From Rickettsiales bacterium (GTDB lineage Bacteria > Pseudomonadota > Alphaproteobacteria > Rickettsiales > SXRF01), in NCBI GenBank assembly GCA_021299465.1, contig JAJTHB010000029.1:1-64000 (forward strand): a stretch of DNA of 64,000 bases. Direction: 5' to 3'. Both the position numbers and the translations under genes were made by a program. The notes under the pieces were generated by a model, which did no database searches, was not told the origin of the DNA, and saw only the letters and a program-made list of their open reading frames with translations. Below are positions 37,353 to 47,378 of this stretch, piece by piece (positions within the stretch are counted from its first letter, which is position 1; each line of letters starts with the position of its first letter).

Positions 37353-38470
37353 CACGCCTGACCTCCTGCACTGGCCCATACACCCAGCGCTTCTTTCACA
37401 ACCAATGGCTGAGCGGATGCCGATGTGGCGTTATCCGAACGCAGATTGCCACTTAAACGGCGCAGCTCATCATAACGTTTGCACTCAAATAATGCCTCAG
37501 CCTGCCATTGCAACATGGCATCGCTGCGATAGCCAAGGTCGGCACATTTGCGGAACCAGTCTGCGGCCTTAGCATATTCTTTGCTGCGCATCAGGATACG
37601 GCCGACATGGGTTCTGACTTCGAGTTTGGTTGGATCGAGTTCCAAATATTCCAGATAATGATCAAGAGCCTTCTGGCGGTTGCCACGCTCGCGATCCGCA
37701 TCGAGTAGTCCGGTATAGGCGTAGTTGTCATAATGTTCGGCCAGCGCCATCACCACCACTGGCTCTCTTGGGAAGCGCTCTTTAAGCTCCGTGAGCTTGA
37801 TCAGGCGTTCCATGAACTGGTTTTCAATCTTGCTGATCGCGGTTGCTGCCTGCACACGAATGCTATTGCTGTCATCGAGCAGGGCTTTTCTGAAAGCAGG
37901 CGAAAAATTGGGATGAAAGTTAGATGTCATTTTAGCGAGCGCCTGACGCTTTTGCTGCTCATTGCCAAACGAGAGCACATCAAGGAAGGGAATCACGCTG
38001 TAGTTCTTGCTGGATTCATCGCGGCCGACCACAATATCGTCATAAATGCGCTGAGAGCGGCTCATGAAGAGTGTCGGGAAAATCGTTTCATACCATTCTT
38101 CGAAAGAAACCGCGCGGCGCATGAACAGGAAATAAAGCATCACCGTCAGGATCACACCAGCTGGTCCGAAGGGGCCAGTGGTGGCTGTGGTCATCAGCAG
38201 CAGTAAGGCAAATCGGTTTTCTTCGCCGCGGCTCATCAGCACCCGTGTATAAAGGGCAAGCAACACCACCACCGCACCATGAAGCACCAGCACAAAAGTC
38301 GCAGATAAGTTGGACATGACTGCCCAATAAACGAGCAGCGTTTCCACCGCCAGCACCACGAAGGATACCAGGCACGTGATCAGGCCGCCGTTTTTCTCAC
38401 GGTTTAAATCGTGAACATCGGCCTGCGCAAAGAAATCGTCGATGGTTTTAGGATTTTGCTCGTTTTTCAT
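37352..38470 (-). CDS. pelE: PelE, membrane TPR protein
   Basis: A 372-residue protein with an N-terminal hydrophobic region (about residues 28-80 and 95-115) and a helical repeat C-terminal half (about 200-345) with TPR-like spacing (EHYDNYAYTGLLDADRERGN, LEVRTHVGRILMRSKEYAKA). PelE of Pseudomonas interacts with PelD. It overlaps pelD by 23 bases. Confidence 0.85.
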   Translation of the reverse strand: MKNEQNPKTIDDFFAQADVHDLNREKNGGLITCLVSFVVLAVETLLVYWAVMSNLSATFVLVLHGAVVVLLALYTRVLMSRGEENRFALLLLMTTATTGPFGPAGVILTVMLYFLFMRRAVSFEEWYETIFPTLFMSRSQRIYDDIVVGRDESSKNYSVIPFLDVLSFGNEQQKRQALAKMTSNFHPNFSPAFRKALLDDSNSIRVQAATAISKIENQFMERLIKLTELKERFPREPVVVMALAEHYDNYAYTGLLDADRERGNRQKALDHYLEYLELDPTKLEVRTHVGRILMRSKEYAKAADWFRKCADLGYRSDAMLQWQAEALFECKRYDELRRLSGNLRSDNATSASAQPLVVKEALGVWASAGGQA

Positions 38471-39824
38471 AAATCACTTGGGTGCTAAAACTGAAATCAA
38501 CCTGTTTGGAAATATTGCCGATACGCTTTTCAAGCTGACGGCGGATTTTATCGACCACGATATCCGCGCCTTTGCGGTTCGTTGCCGGCAACACAATCGA
38601 ATAATCTTCGCTATGCGTCTGGTGATCGAAAGCAAGGTCGACATCGCGAAGGACGGTATCCACGGATTCGGAGAGAGCACGCGCGATCTGGCTGCGGGTA
38701 TCCTGATCATACTGGTCAGCATTCGTGAGCTTGATGTTGATGGCAGAGACATCAAACCCAACGCGCTCGGCAAGCGACGAGATGAACGCGGTAAAGCGCT
38801 TGAAATAACCGTAGGTGAGTAGGTTATGATCGGGGTTCACAAGGCTATCTTGCTTCGCAAGCTGGTATTTGCGTGCATTCACCAGTGCGAGGCCCGCCCA
38901 TTCACAGATGGTGCCGAAGGCTTCGATGTTGCTTAAATGAAGATCAGTGAAGCCAAGCTTTTCAATTTTCAGCATGCCGACAATCTCGCCTGAATCACGG
39001 TCAATCAGCGGACCGGCAAGCATCGCCTGACCGGCCAGCACGCGCTCATGATCACTATTCGCGACACACAGCACACGCTGCTCGGCCACGATAGACTGAT
39101 AAAGCGGACTGCCCGGCCCAAAATTACGGGTAAAGCTTTCGCCTTCTTTCCAGCCATGCGCAAGGTTCACCGCAAGGCCATCTTTGTTTAGGTCGTAGAT
39201 CGAAAACTGCTCAGGATTAAGTGTGCTGGCAACCAGTTCTTCGATCCCACGCATCACATCGCTTGGGCTGAGTGATTCCATGCTTTTGGCAGCATGATAC
39301 GCAGAGATGGAGGAGCGTAGCTGTCCGGCCATGCGCAGTTCAAGTAAATCCTTGAGTTGCCTTACCCACTGATAAGACTGAGCGATATGCTGCTCGCGCT
39401 TTTCGGATTCGACCAGCGATGATTCGAGATGATCACGTTCGCGAATATGCATGTGGCGAAGTTCACCAAAGATCACTGATGACACGAGCCACAGGAGAGG
39501 AAGTTTCAGGATGGTGAGGGCATAAGCATAGGAATCCTGCTCAGCTTGCTGCTCCGGCATATTGCCAAAGAGCAGGGCAATAGAGCAAACAATAGCCGCA
39601 AGCAGGCCTTCTTTCGTGCCATATTTGCAGGCAATCAGTAGCACAATGAACCAGAATGGATGAGGATTAGTGCTGAAATAGCGGGTGCCGTCCAGTACCA
39701 GCTGATCAAAAACGAGCAGGGCAACCAGCGCCAGCGCGATCTCAAGCCATGCACTGCGACGAAGTCCCAGTAATGTTTTGCGCTTGGGGCGGTTGAAGGT
39801 GTGAGAAAGTTCCATCTGTTTCAT
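38448..39824 (-). CDS. pelD: PelD, c-di-GMP receptor of the Pel synthase
   Basis: A 458-residue protein with N-terminal membrane segments (about 27-90 and 102-120), a coiled-coil-like stretch, a GAF domain (about 185-310) and a C-terminal degenerate GGDEF domain. An RDVD tetrapeptide at residues 393-396 fits the RxxD inhibitory-site motif through which PelD binds c-di-GMP. Binding would activate Pel synthesis. The gene abuts pelB (two bases apart). Confidence 0.9.
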   Translation of the reverse strand: MKQMELSHTFNRPKRKTLLGLRRSAWLEIALALVALLVFDQLVLDGTRYFSTNPHPFWFIVLLIACKYGTKEGLLAAIVCSIALLFGNMPEQQAEQDSYAYALTILKLPLLWLVSSVIFGELRHMHIRERDHLESSLVESEKREQHIAQSYQWVRQLKDLLELRMAGQLRSSISAYHAAKSMESLSPSDVMRGIEELVASTLNPEQFSIYDLNKDGLAVNLAHGWKEGESFTRNFGPGSPLYQSIVAEQRVLCVANSDHERVLAGQAMLAGPLIDRDSGEIVGMLKIEKLGFTDLHLSNIEAFGTICEWAGLALVNARKYQLAKQDSLVNPDHNLLTYGYFKRFTAFISSLAERVGFDVSAINIKLTNADQYDQDTRSQIARALSESVDTVLRDVDLAFDHQTHSEDYSIVLPATNRKGADIVVDKIRRQLEKRIGNISKQVDFSFSTQVIYEKRAKS

Positions 39825-39826
39825 GC

Positions 39827-42800
39827 TTAAAATCTCCAGCGAACATAACCGCCGACGCGGCTAATATTGACATCATTATTGGATGAACCGTTATCGATTC
39901 CGTAAGAGGCACGAATCTGGGCATCAAGATGCTCAGTAAGTTCGTGGGTGAGTCGGCCCTCAATCGACGGGCCGCTGTTGCCGGTTAAGCGGTCATAACC
40001 ATAACCGAGCAGGATGTCTCCATACGTGACATCATCGAACTCATAGCCGGCATTAACCGAAATAAAATGCAGCTCGCGCGAGCGCAGTGGGAACAGGCGG
40101 GTGAAACCGCCTTGCGAATCGGTGCCGCGCTTGCTGCTGGTTTCATACTCGCCATCGACGCTATAAGCGACGGCGAGGTAAGGCTGTTCATCAAGCAGGC
40201 GGTACACCGCGTCAAATTCAAAACCGGCGGTGGAGATCACATTATCTTTGACATCCACATTGTAGACATTGACATTACCTCCAGCGCTTAAGACCAGTCT
40301 TTGTGTCGGTTTGATCGTGTGCACGAGCGACAGGCGATCACGGGTTGCATCATCGAGCACGCCTTCGACATAGTCCCAGTAAGGACGGTGTAAATCAGCG
40401 GCGAGCGTCGTTTCTCCCAGCATGTTCAGGAAACTGAAGGTGCCGCCAACACCGGCGGTATCGTTGTTGCCATAGAGCGAAAGTTTCGCGCGCATGCCGT
40501 TGTCGCCATGAACCTGTGCATAGAGCTCTCCGCGCTGGCGATTTTCACTGAAATTGCCGATCCGGCCATCGGCGCGGCGAATATTTTTCGCACGCACATG
40601 ATCGTTTTGCAGGTTCGCACCCACTTGAATGTTATCGGCTGCATCAACATAGCCACTTAAGGTGGTGATCTGTTCCTGATTACGGCCGCGCTTCACCCAT
40701 TCATGATCGATTTTCACGTTCGGGGAGTTCAGGCGACGGATGTCACGATCAAGCCTTGCTAAATCCTCGTTTTCCGGTGTGATGGTGCGTGCTTCTTTAA
40801 GTAGCGTGAGTGCGCGCGGCCAGTTGCCACCATAGTTTTCAGCATTGGCAAGGAAGCCTTTCAGCTGTGCATCATTCGGGTATTCAGGCGCCAGATCATT
40901 CAGGCGGCTGGTGGCGTGGTAAACGTTACCGGTTTCAAGATCCGCACGCGCAGCGAGCAGCTCGTAGCGCAGCGCTATCTGGCGTTCATCCTGATAAGAA
41001 GGTGAAGCGTTATCGACCACGGCCTTAAACGAAGGCTCGCTGCCGCTTTTGTTGATCTCGATCATCGTGCCCGGGCGCGATGCGACCAAAAGAGTATCAT
41101 ACCCTTCACTGGTATAATTCACCCAGGGCGTATCTTTGAGTGCCTGCGCTGCCTGATTTGTTTGTTCAGGTTTGTGATAACGAATCAGCAATTCATTTGG
41201 GCTGATCAACTGGTAATCGCGAACGGTGCCACCAGCGGTAGGAATCACCGTCTCGCTGCTCACGCTATTTAAGTGGCTATGACGAGGTAGCGCTAGCAAT
41301 GCGCGCGCCTCATCGTAGCGCTTCAGTTCAAGTAAGGTGCTGATCTGGTCTGCCCGCAGAAGGTCATCTTGAGGATGACGCGCGCGCGCTTCGTCGAAAG
41401 CTTTAAGGCCGCCTTCGACATCGCCCATCCACACTTGGCTTTGCGCGCGAATAGCCAATGATTCGGTGGAATTCAGCTTGTTGGCATCGATACGCTGGAT
41501 CGCTGATTCATAATAGCGATTCGCTTCCGCCAGTTTCTTTTCGCGGCGAAGTAGCTCAGCATAATAGAAGAAGCCTTGGTGCGCTTTATCATCGAGGCCA
41601 TAATTCACATTCGAATGAACATATTGATCAAGGTAAAGCTGGCTGGAGGAATAATCCGCTTGAAAAAAGGAACTCGTGCCGGCTTCCCGCAGTGCCACGT
41701 CATCGGTGGGATCCACGGTAACGAGGGTTTCATAGGCGTGGCGTGCTTCACGAAGCAGCCCAAGGTCGCGTGTGGCGCGCGCATATTCTTTCAGCCAGAT
41801 CGCGTCGCTGCTTTCTTTGGCCATAGCCAGCAGCTCAGGCTCTTTTTCTTTTACAAGGCCTTTATTGGCCAGTGCCTGCAGATAGCCGCGAATGATTCCC
41901 GCATCGTTAATAGCAGACGGGTTGCGTTCGATGAAAGCAAGCATCCAGTCGCTGGAAGCATAGCTGCTGATGATGCGTCCCCAAGCATTTCGCTCAGCAC
42001 CGGCTGCGGCTAAATAACGAGACTCAAGCCAGCTCATCGCTGAGTCATCGGGGCGTGGGCCCCACAGGTAAAGCAGTTCTTTAACCGCTTTGCTGCCTGC
42101 GGATTCTTTGCCGGCAAGGCTGAGAAATAGTGCAGCTGCATCGTCCTTAAAGCCGCCATTAAGCAGGTTGTAAGCAATCTCGCGTTTTTGTTTGGCGGAG
42201 GTGGATGGCTGGTTTGCAACGGTGAGCCAGAATTCGCGGGCCTCGCTGTGACGGCCTTGCTTATCAAGTGTTTCGGCATAAAGCGCTGCCCACTGACCGC
42301 CTTCGGATAAAGCGAGCTCACGAATCGCCGGCATCGCAGGCTCAACTGCTTTTGCGGTAATCAAGGCATAGACCAGCGCCATTTTTTGCTTCTTGGAAAT
42401 ATCGGAACGGAGTTTTGCGCTGGCAAAGTCAGTCAGCTCTTTGCGATATGCGGGATCATGGCCAGAGAGTTTGGCGAGTGCCATCAGGTAATTATTTTCA
42501 TCGTCTTCAGTCATCGGCTTGTTATCGCGCAGCAGTTTCAGCGCATCTTCAAACTGACCGGTTTGGACGTAAGCCTGTGCAAGATAACTGCGAGACTGGC
42601 TGGTATTTTGTTTGCCGTGATAGAACTCTGCGACCATGACGGCAGTCGGCAGTTGCTTGGCGTTCAGCGACGCGAAATAAAGATCAGCGAGCATGCGCTG
42701 ACTGACGGTATCTTTATTGGCCATCAACCATGTTTCAACTGCATCACTATTGCCGCGCACCGCTTCATACTTCACCATCACTTGAGAAATCTCAGGATGG

Positions 42801-44185
42801 TTGCGGCCTTTGCTGGCACCCTGCATGTAGCGATAGCCTTTATCTGGCTGGCGTAAATCAAGATAGAGATTGCCAACATTCGCGACCTCGAGATCACTGA
42901 GCTGCTCGGCCGGTGGTAATTTTCCAACGAAGCGTTCCGTGCAGCTATGGCGCTGGTGGCGGGCACATACCCTCGCAACTTGCAATATTTGTGCGCTGCT
43001 TAGCGATAGGCGGTCTAGTTCTGCCAGTTTCGAGTCCACATCAGGGCGGTTATTACTTACCGCCAGCATGGCGACCAGTACCGGATAGGTATCCTTATAC
43101 TCGGCATCGGGGAAGGTCTGTGTCAGCTGCTTTAAAAGCCAGCCAGCTTCTTGTGTGCTGGATAGCTCGGCGAGCGACACCAGTTCTGCTTCGCTGTAGC
43201 TTTTGAAGGGCGCATCTTTGGCAATGTTTTTCGCCAGCTCTTCTTCGCGGTTCAGCAGGGCGGCAAACAGCAGACGTTTTCTGAGCTCCGGCGTTAGTTT
43301 ATCGTTGGCATAAAGGGCTTTGAGCTGCTGGTAAGCTTCGGCGTCTTTGCCATCGGCCAGCATGAGCAGGATGTGCTGTTCGAGGAGGGCTGGCTGCTCA
43401 TTGATTTGCTGCTCATTGTAATTAGCTATGAGCTGCTTGGCCATGGCAGGGCTGCCACGGTAATGCACGATATTAATCAGGCGCGCGTTTTGATCAATTT
43501 TATCTAGGTTTGCTTTAATCCATCCGTCGGATTCCTGCTTGGCTTCGTCTGGTTTTTTGTCGTCGAATAATAGCGTTACCAGCAGCTCCATCTCATTAAA
43601 GCTAAACCGCTCGGGATGTTGCTGCTTGAGGCCTTGCAGTGTAGTGACCGCTTCCGGAAATTTCTTTTCAGAAGCAAGAATGTAAGCAAGGTCGGAGAAG
43701 TGTTTTGCGTCAGCGCCCTGATCTTTCTCGATCAGTTTTTTTAGTGTATCCGCCTGCTTATTATATTCCGTATTGAAGTTATAAATATCAGAGAGAATTT
43801 TTAAATTCTCTGGCCTTGGCTCCAGCTTGTTGATTTCTTCCAGGTTGCGCAGGTAATCGTCCTGGCGCTGCGCATATTGATAGTAAGTGCCTAGCTGGCG
43901 ACGTGCTTCAAGGCTCGCTGGGTTAGCGGCAATGAATTTCTCCATCACTTCGATCGCTTTATTTACTTCACCGGTTTGCAAATAAAGTTCGGAAAGGCGG
44001 GTGACGACCTCGATGCTCAGGTTGCCGGAGGCAAGCTGGGCTTCATAGGCGATACGGGCATCTTCAAAGTTTTTATCTTTCATCTGCATCAGCGCGATTT
44101 CCTGCGAGCGCGGCATCAGAAAGAAGCTGGCGGCAAGACCGGCTATGGCGATCAAGATGGCGATAAAGATAAATTTTTTAGACAT
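39827..44185 (-). CDS. pelB: PelB, TPR scaffold with outer-membrane beta-barrel
   Basis: A very large (1452-residue) protein with an N-terminal membrane segment (about 3-24), a long run of TPR-type helical repeats through about residue 1100, and a C-terminal beta-barrel of about 270 residues ending in VRWRF. A C-terminal Phe is typical of outer-membrane barrels. In Pseudomonas, PelB (about 1190 residues) exports Pel through this barrel with PelC. The extra length lies in the helical part. The pelA deacetylase gene ends five bases before it. Confidence 0.9.
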   Translation of the reverse strand: MSKKFIFIAILIAIAGLAASFFLMPRSQEIALMQMKDKNFEDARIAYEAQLASGNLSIEVVTRLSELYLQTGEVNKAIEVMEKFIAANPASLEARRQLGTYYQYAQRQDDYLRNLEEINKLEPRPENLKILSDIYNFNTEYNKQADTLKKLIEKDQGADAKHFSDLAYILASEKKFPEAVTTLQGLKQQHPERFSFNEMELLVTLLFDDKKPDEAKQESDGWIKANLDKIDQNARLINIVHYRGSPAMAKQLIANYNEQQINEQPALLEQHILLMLADGKDAEAYQQLKALYANDKLTPELRKRLLFAALLNREEELAKNIAKDAPFKSYSEAELVSLAELSSTQEAGWLLKQLTQTFPDAEYKDTYPVLVAMLAVSNNRPDVDSKLAELDRLSLSSAQILQVARVCARHQRHSCTERFVGKLPPAEQLSDLEVANVGNLYLDLRQPDKGYRYMQGASKGRNHPEISQVMVKYEAVRGNSDAVETWLMANKDTVSQRMLADLYFASLNAKQLPTAVMVAEFYHGKQNTSQSRSYLAQAYVQTGQFEDALKLLRDNKPMTEDDENNYLMALAKLSGHDPAYRKELTDFASAKLRSDISKKQKMALVYALITAKAVEPAMPAIRELALSEGGQWAALYAETLDKQGRHSEAREFWLTVANQPSTSAKQKREIAYNLLNGGFKDDAAALFLSLAGKESAGSKAVKELLYLWGPRPDDSAMSWLESRYLAAAGAERNAWGRIISSYASSDWMLAFIERNPSAINDAGIIRGYLQALANKGLVKEKEPELLAMAKESSDAIWLKEYARATRDLGLLREARHAYETLVTVDPTDDVALREAGTSSFFQADYSSSQLYLDQYVHSNVNYGLDDKAHQGFFYYAELLRREKKLAEANRYYESAIQRIDANKLNSTESLAIRAQSQVWMGDVEGGLKAFDEARARHPQDDLLRADQISTLLELKRYDEARALLALPRHSHLNSVSSETVIPTAGGTVRDYQLISPNELLIRYHKPEQTNQAAQALKDTPWVNYTSEGYDTLLVASRPGTMIEINKSGSEPSFKAVVDNASPSYQDERQIALRYELLAARADLETGNVYHATSRLNDLAPEYPNDAQLKGFLANAENYGGNWPRALTLLKEARTITPENEDLARLDRDIRRLNSPNVKIDHEWVKRGRNQEQITTLSGYVDAADNIQVGANLQNDHVRAKNIRRADGRIGNFSENRQRGELYAQVHGDNGMRAKLSLYGNNDTAGVGGTFSFLNMLGETTLAADLHRPYWDYVEGVLDDATRDRLSLVHTIKPTQRLVLSAGGNVNVYNVDVKDNVISTAGFEFDAVYRLLDEQPYLAVAYSVDGEYETSSKRGTDSQGGFTRLFPLRSRELHFISVNAGYEFDDVTYGDILLGYGYDRLTGNSGPSIEGRLTHELTEHLDAQIRASYGIDNGSSNNDVNISRVGGYVRWRF

Positions 44186-44190
44186 CTATA

Positions 44191-46536
44191 CTACTGCCCA
44201 GCTTTAGTGTTGCTTACACGAATCATCAGCTCTTTTGTCGCCAGCGATGCTGGGATAGAAAAAGACAGCTGCTGTCTCGCATCGGTGGTAACAAGCGCTT
44301 CAAATAAAACGGTGTCTGGCGTTTCATCGGATTGTGCCGTTACCTGATACTCGCCGGGCGCTCCCATCATGAAGCGCATATCCCCAGCTCCGTATCCGTG
44401 AGCGCGCATAGTTAACAAACTTTTACTTAATTGCAAGTCCTTAATCGCCCAGCGGCTATCAATAAGGTAGGGTATGGTTTCTATGGGTAATATGCTGATA
44501 TTATTATTATTTTTTAGAGTAATGACGGCCTCATTAACGTAGGGATCTAGACTAACATAGAGGCTTCCTTGATGATATTGCTGCCCTGTCACCCCGATAG
44601 ACGCCGTAAAATCAACCGATTGATCACCTGCATTGTCAAAACGAAAGCTTTGCAGCTTGCCGCGATTTGAAATGCGCCAGCGGTTTTTGTCGTCTGATGA
44701 CGGTGTAATCTTGGCTGAGTAAAAGCCATTTGCGATCATCGCGTAGTCGGTTGCGGTGATGGGAATAAGCGACTGGGTTCTGGCAAAATCAAAATTTTCT
44801 TTGAGCGCCAGTAGGCTTGCCTTTTTCTGTCCTGAGTACATATGGTAATAAATGTTAAATGGCCGCACACGCATCGGGGTTTCCGTATTCGTCACGGTGG
44901 TTTGAAGGTAGCGGAAACCAAAAAAGCGTCCTGTCCATAAATTGGTATAGGTGTTTTCGTTACTGTTGGATGAATAGATCTGTCGCTCGCTGCCAACATT
45001 TAAACCAATGGGTGCTACTGATGAATACGATGGGTATTCGTTATCAAAGCGCGAGTCGCCTCCATTGATGTTATAAAAACCTGCTTCGCGGGTTTTGCGT
45101 AGTGCCTCAATGAAAGGCGCCGTATCCCCCGACCACTGGATCAAACGTGCTTTCTTATCGGGTGGCGAGAGTTCATTGACCTTAGCAATCGACCCTGCGA
45201 TTTCCTGATCGAGCAGAAAGGGTGTGCAGGCGTAGCTGCGCGGTGTTTCATATTGTTTATGATCAAATGCATCAAAGCGCTTGCTCGTATCATCATCATT
45301 GCGGCCAATCGATTCTTCGCTGGTGGCGACGGGTTGATCTTTGCTTTCCTCGTCCCAGCCTCGCCCACGGGCTTGGTAACGAATGCTGGCAGCGAGTGAT
45401 GCGCGCTCTTTCGGTCGACGCGGGTAGCGTTTTAAAATAGGCGCTTCTTTTCCGGCTGAGTAGTTGGCAAAATAGCTCCAATAGAGTGGGTGGCTGTGCG
45501 TATGGCTGCTGGGTTCGACATTAGGCAGCGCAAAAATTTCTCTGGCGACGCGTTCACTGCCTTGAATGGCGAAGCACTCTGGATCAACATCGGCAATAAT
45601 CAGCCCCACAGTGAAGGCAAAATCATTGTAATGGTTGATGATCTCATCTTTCACAATCTCGGAAGCCAGTTTGGGATTTTTTTGGTGCTCAGGCATTTCC
45701 GAGAGATTGTTCCAGCCATCACCATCAATATGGCTGTAGAAAATGCGCCGCCCGTTCATCGTCGTCACATCAGGTACCGGCATATCATCGGCACCGAGTG
45801 ATTCACGCAGGAAGATAAATGGATTCACGAACCACTGGTTGATTCGCGACTCATCATTTTCCACCACATGGAACACGGCGTAGCCCTCGGCGATATAGCC
45901 GCCCTGTTTGCTGGTGGCAATCAGGTCAATGGGTTCTTCTTCTTCCTCCAGCCCTGGAATCAATCGCAGGTGGCTGGTGGCGCGGCCCGGAATCACATGG
46001 GTGGAGCCGTAAGGTGGCAATACCGGCCCGATCTCGCGTTCAAAGCCGGCGATCGCTTTATTGATATAGTCTACGCGCGAACGGTAGGTGACGGCGTTCC
46101 ACTGATTACTATCCTGAATCCCGATCGTGCTGAGTATTTTGTTGTAACGCTGCATGAGGGTATCTTGAAGCCGCTCTTTCTCTCCCATACCGGCATTTTC
46201 GATAATGATCAGCTTTTTGCCTGCTTCGATATTGGATTCAAGCCATCCGAGATAGGCATTTGTATCCGGCACGGCATTGCCAGGGCTAAACCAGAGTACA
46301 ATACCTGCAAAATCATCACTCAATGATGGCAGGGGTTGATTGACATCATGGTAATGAATATCAAAGCCAACATGATTGGCGGGCATTTCAAGAAACCGAT
46401 GAATCAGCGTCATGCGCGGCGCACTGGTTTCCCTGCTGTCAAACAGGGCTATTAGTTTTCGAGGCAGTGGCTTGCTCTCAGCCAGTGCAACGCCAGGCCA
46501 GATCACCAGTAATAATATTAAAAAAACGCGCTTCAT
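44191..46536 (-). CDS. pelA: PelA-type deacetylase lacking the hydrolase domain
   Basis: A 781-residue periplasmic protein with a signal peptide (MKRVFLILLLVIWPGVALAES). The deacetylase domain has the metal-binding HIDGDG (269-274) and SSHTHSHP (343-350), as in the PelA deacetylase. The N-terminal glycoside hydrolase domain of the fused PelA is absent; that activity is in the next upstream gene. A C-terminal beta-rich region follows. I chose the ATG at 46536, because it overlaps the hydrolase stop (ATGA) and starts a clear signal peptide. Confidence 0.9.
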   Translation of the reverse strand: MKRVFLILLLVIWPGVALAESKPLPRKLIALFDSRETSAPRMTLIHRFLEMPANHVGFDIHYHDVNQPLPSLSDDFAGIVLWFSPGNAVPDTNAYLGWLESNIEAGKKLIIIENAGMGEKERLQDTLMQRYNKILSTIGIQDSNQWNAVTYRSRVDYINKAIAGFEREIGPVLPPYGSTHVIPGRATSHLRLIPGLEEEEEPIDLIATSKQGGYIAEGYAVFHVVENDESRINQWFVNPFIFLRESLGADDMPVPDVTTMNGRRIFYSHIDGDGWNNLSEMPEHQKNPKLASEIVKDEIINHYNDFAFTVGLIIADVDPECFAIQGSERVAREIFALPNVEPSSHTHSHPLYWSYFANYSAGKEAPILKRYPRRPKERASLAASIRYQARGRGWDEESKDQPVATSEESIGRNDDDTSKRFDAFDHKQYETPRSYACTPFLLDQEIAGSIAKVNELSPPDKKARLIQWSGDTAPFIEALRKTREAGFYNINGGDSRFDNEYPSYSSVAPIGLNVGSERQIYSSNSNENTYTNLWTGRFFGFRYLQTTVTNTETPMRVRPFNIYYHMYSGQKKASLLALKENFDFARTQSLIPITATDYAMIANGFYSAKITPSSDDKNRWRISNRGKLQSFRFDNAGDQSVDFTASIGVTGQQYHQGSLYVSLDPYVNEAVITLKNNNNISILPIETIPYLIDSRWAIKDLQLSKSLLTMRAHGYGAGDMRFMMGAPGEYQVTAQSDETPDTVLFEALVTTDARQQLSFSIPASLATKELMIRVSNTKAGQ

Positions 46537-47378
46537 TGTGGCTCGGGATGAAGATGTTGAAGATCCATCGTGCTGACATAAGGAACGAAGCCTTGTTCGC
46601 GCTGTTTGGCATAAATGGCTTTCACGCCATCGGTATCGGACATATCCCAATAATCCATGCTGTAGACTTTAAGCTTCGGGTTGGCAGCGCGGCCTTTAGC
46701 GATGATGTCGAGATAATATTGGTAGGTTTCCGGTTTCACGAGCACTGGTTTTTTGGGATTCGGCACCCAATCGGTGTAAGTGCTTTCGGCCATCAGCATG
46801 TCGATGTGGGGCGCCATCTCTGGCAAAATTTCAAGCCCGCGATTGACCATGATCTTGATATCAGGATAGCGCGTACGAATTGCTTTGATCAATTCGATGG
46901 ATGCTTTTTTCATCCCGGGATATTTTTTGGGATTCTGCATCTCTGGCTCGATGGCGCTATCCATCGTATCGATCATGATGCCATCAAATCCCTTAGCGAG
47001 AATCGGCGGGATGAGTTCATCGAGTACCATCTTGGTCCAGGCAGGTTTGCGCACGTCGATATAGTAATGGCCTTTCCATAAGGTGCTACTCTGGTGCAGC
47101 AGGCCTTTCTTTTTAATAGCATTAAAATAGCTGCGATATTTTTCGGCTTCACCAAGGCTGATATAGCCCAGCAGCGTTTTGCCTTGCGCCTTAAGCGGCT
47201 CAAGCGGCGGGTGATATTTCTGGTCAAACGCAATCACATCATAGGCTTCAAACGCGGAAGCAGGTAACTTATCCGTATAATACACCACCCATCGTTCCGG
47301 CGCTGTGTTCGCGTGTGATGCGGTCATCATACTCATCCATGTTACGAGTGCAGCGGCAACCATCCATCTTTTATGCAT
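46533..47378 (-). CDS. Stand-alone PelA-type glycoside hydrolase
   Basis: A 281-residue protein with its own signal peptide (about 1-24). It has the TIM-barrel features of the PelA hydrolase domain: GYISLGEAEKYR, GFDGIMIDTMDS (130-141) and AESTYTDW (197-204). It would cut Pel (alpha-1,4-galactosamine/N-acetylgalactosamine) in the periplasm. In Pseudomonas this domain is fused to the deacetylase in one PelA, but here it is a separate gene with a four-base overlap. D137 and E198 are candidate catalytic acids. Confidence 0.88.
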   Translation of the reverse strand: MHKRWMVAAALVTWMSMMTASHANTAPERWVVYYTDKLPASAFEAYDVIAFDQKYHPPLEPLKAQGKTLLGYISLGEAEKYRSYFNAIKKKGLLHQSSTLWKGHYYIDVRKPAWTKMVLDELIPPILAKGFDGIMIDTMDSAIEPEMQNPKKYPGMKKASIELIKAIRTRYPDIKIMVNRGLEILPEMAPHIDMLMAESTYTDWVPNPKKPVLVKPETYQYYLDIIAKGRAANPKLKVYSMDYWDMSDTDGVKAIYAKQREQGFVPYVSTMDLQHLHPEPQ

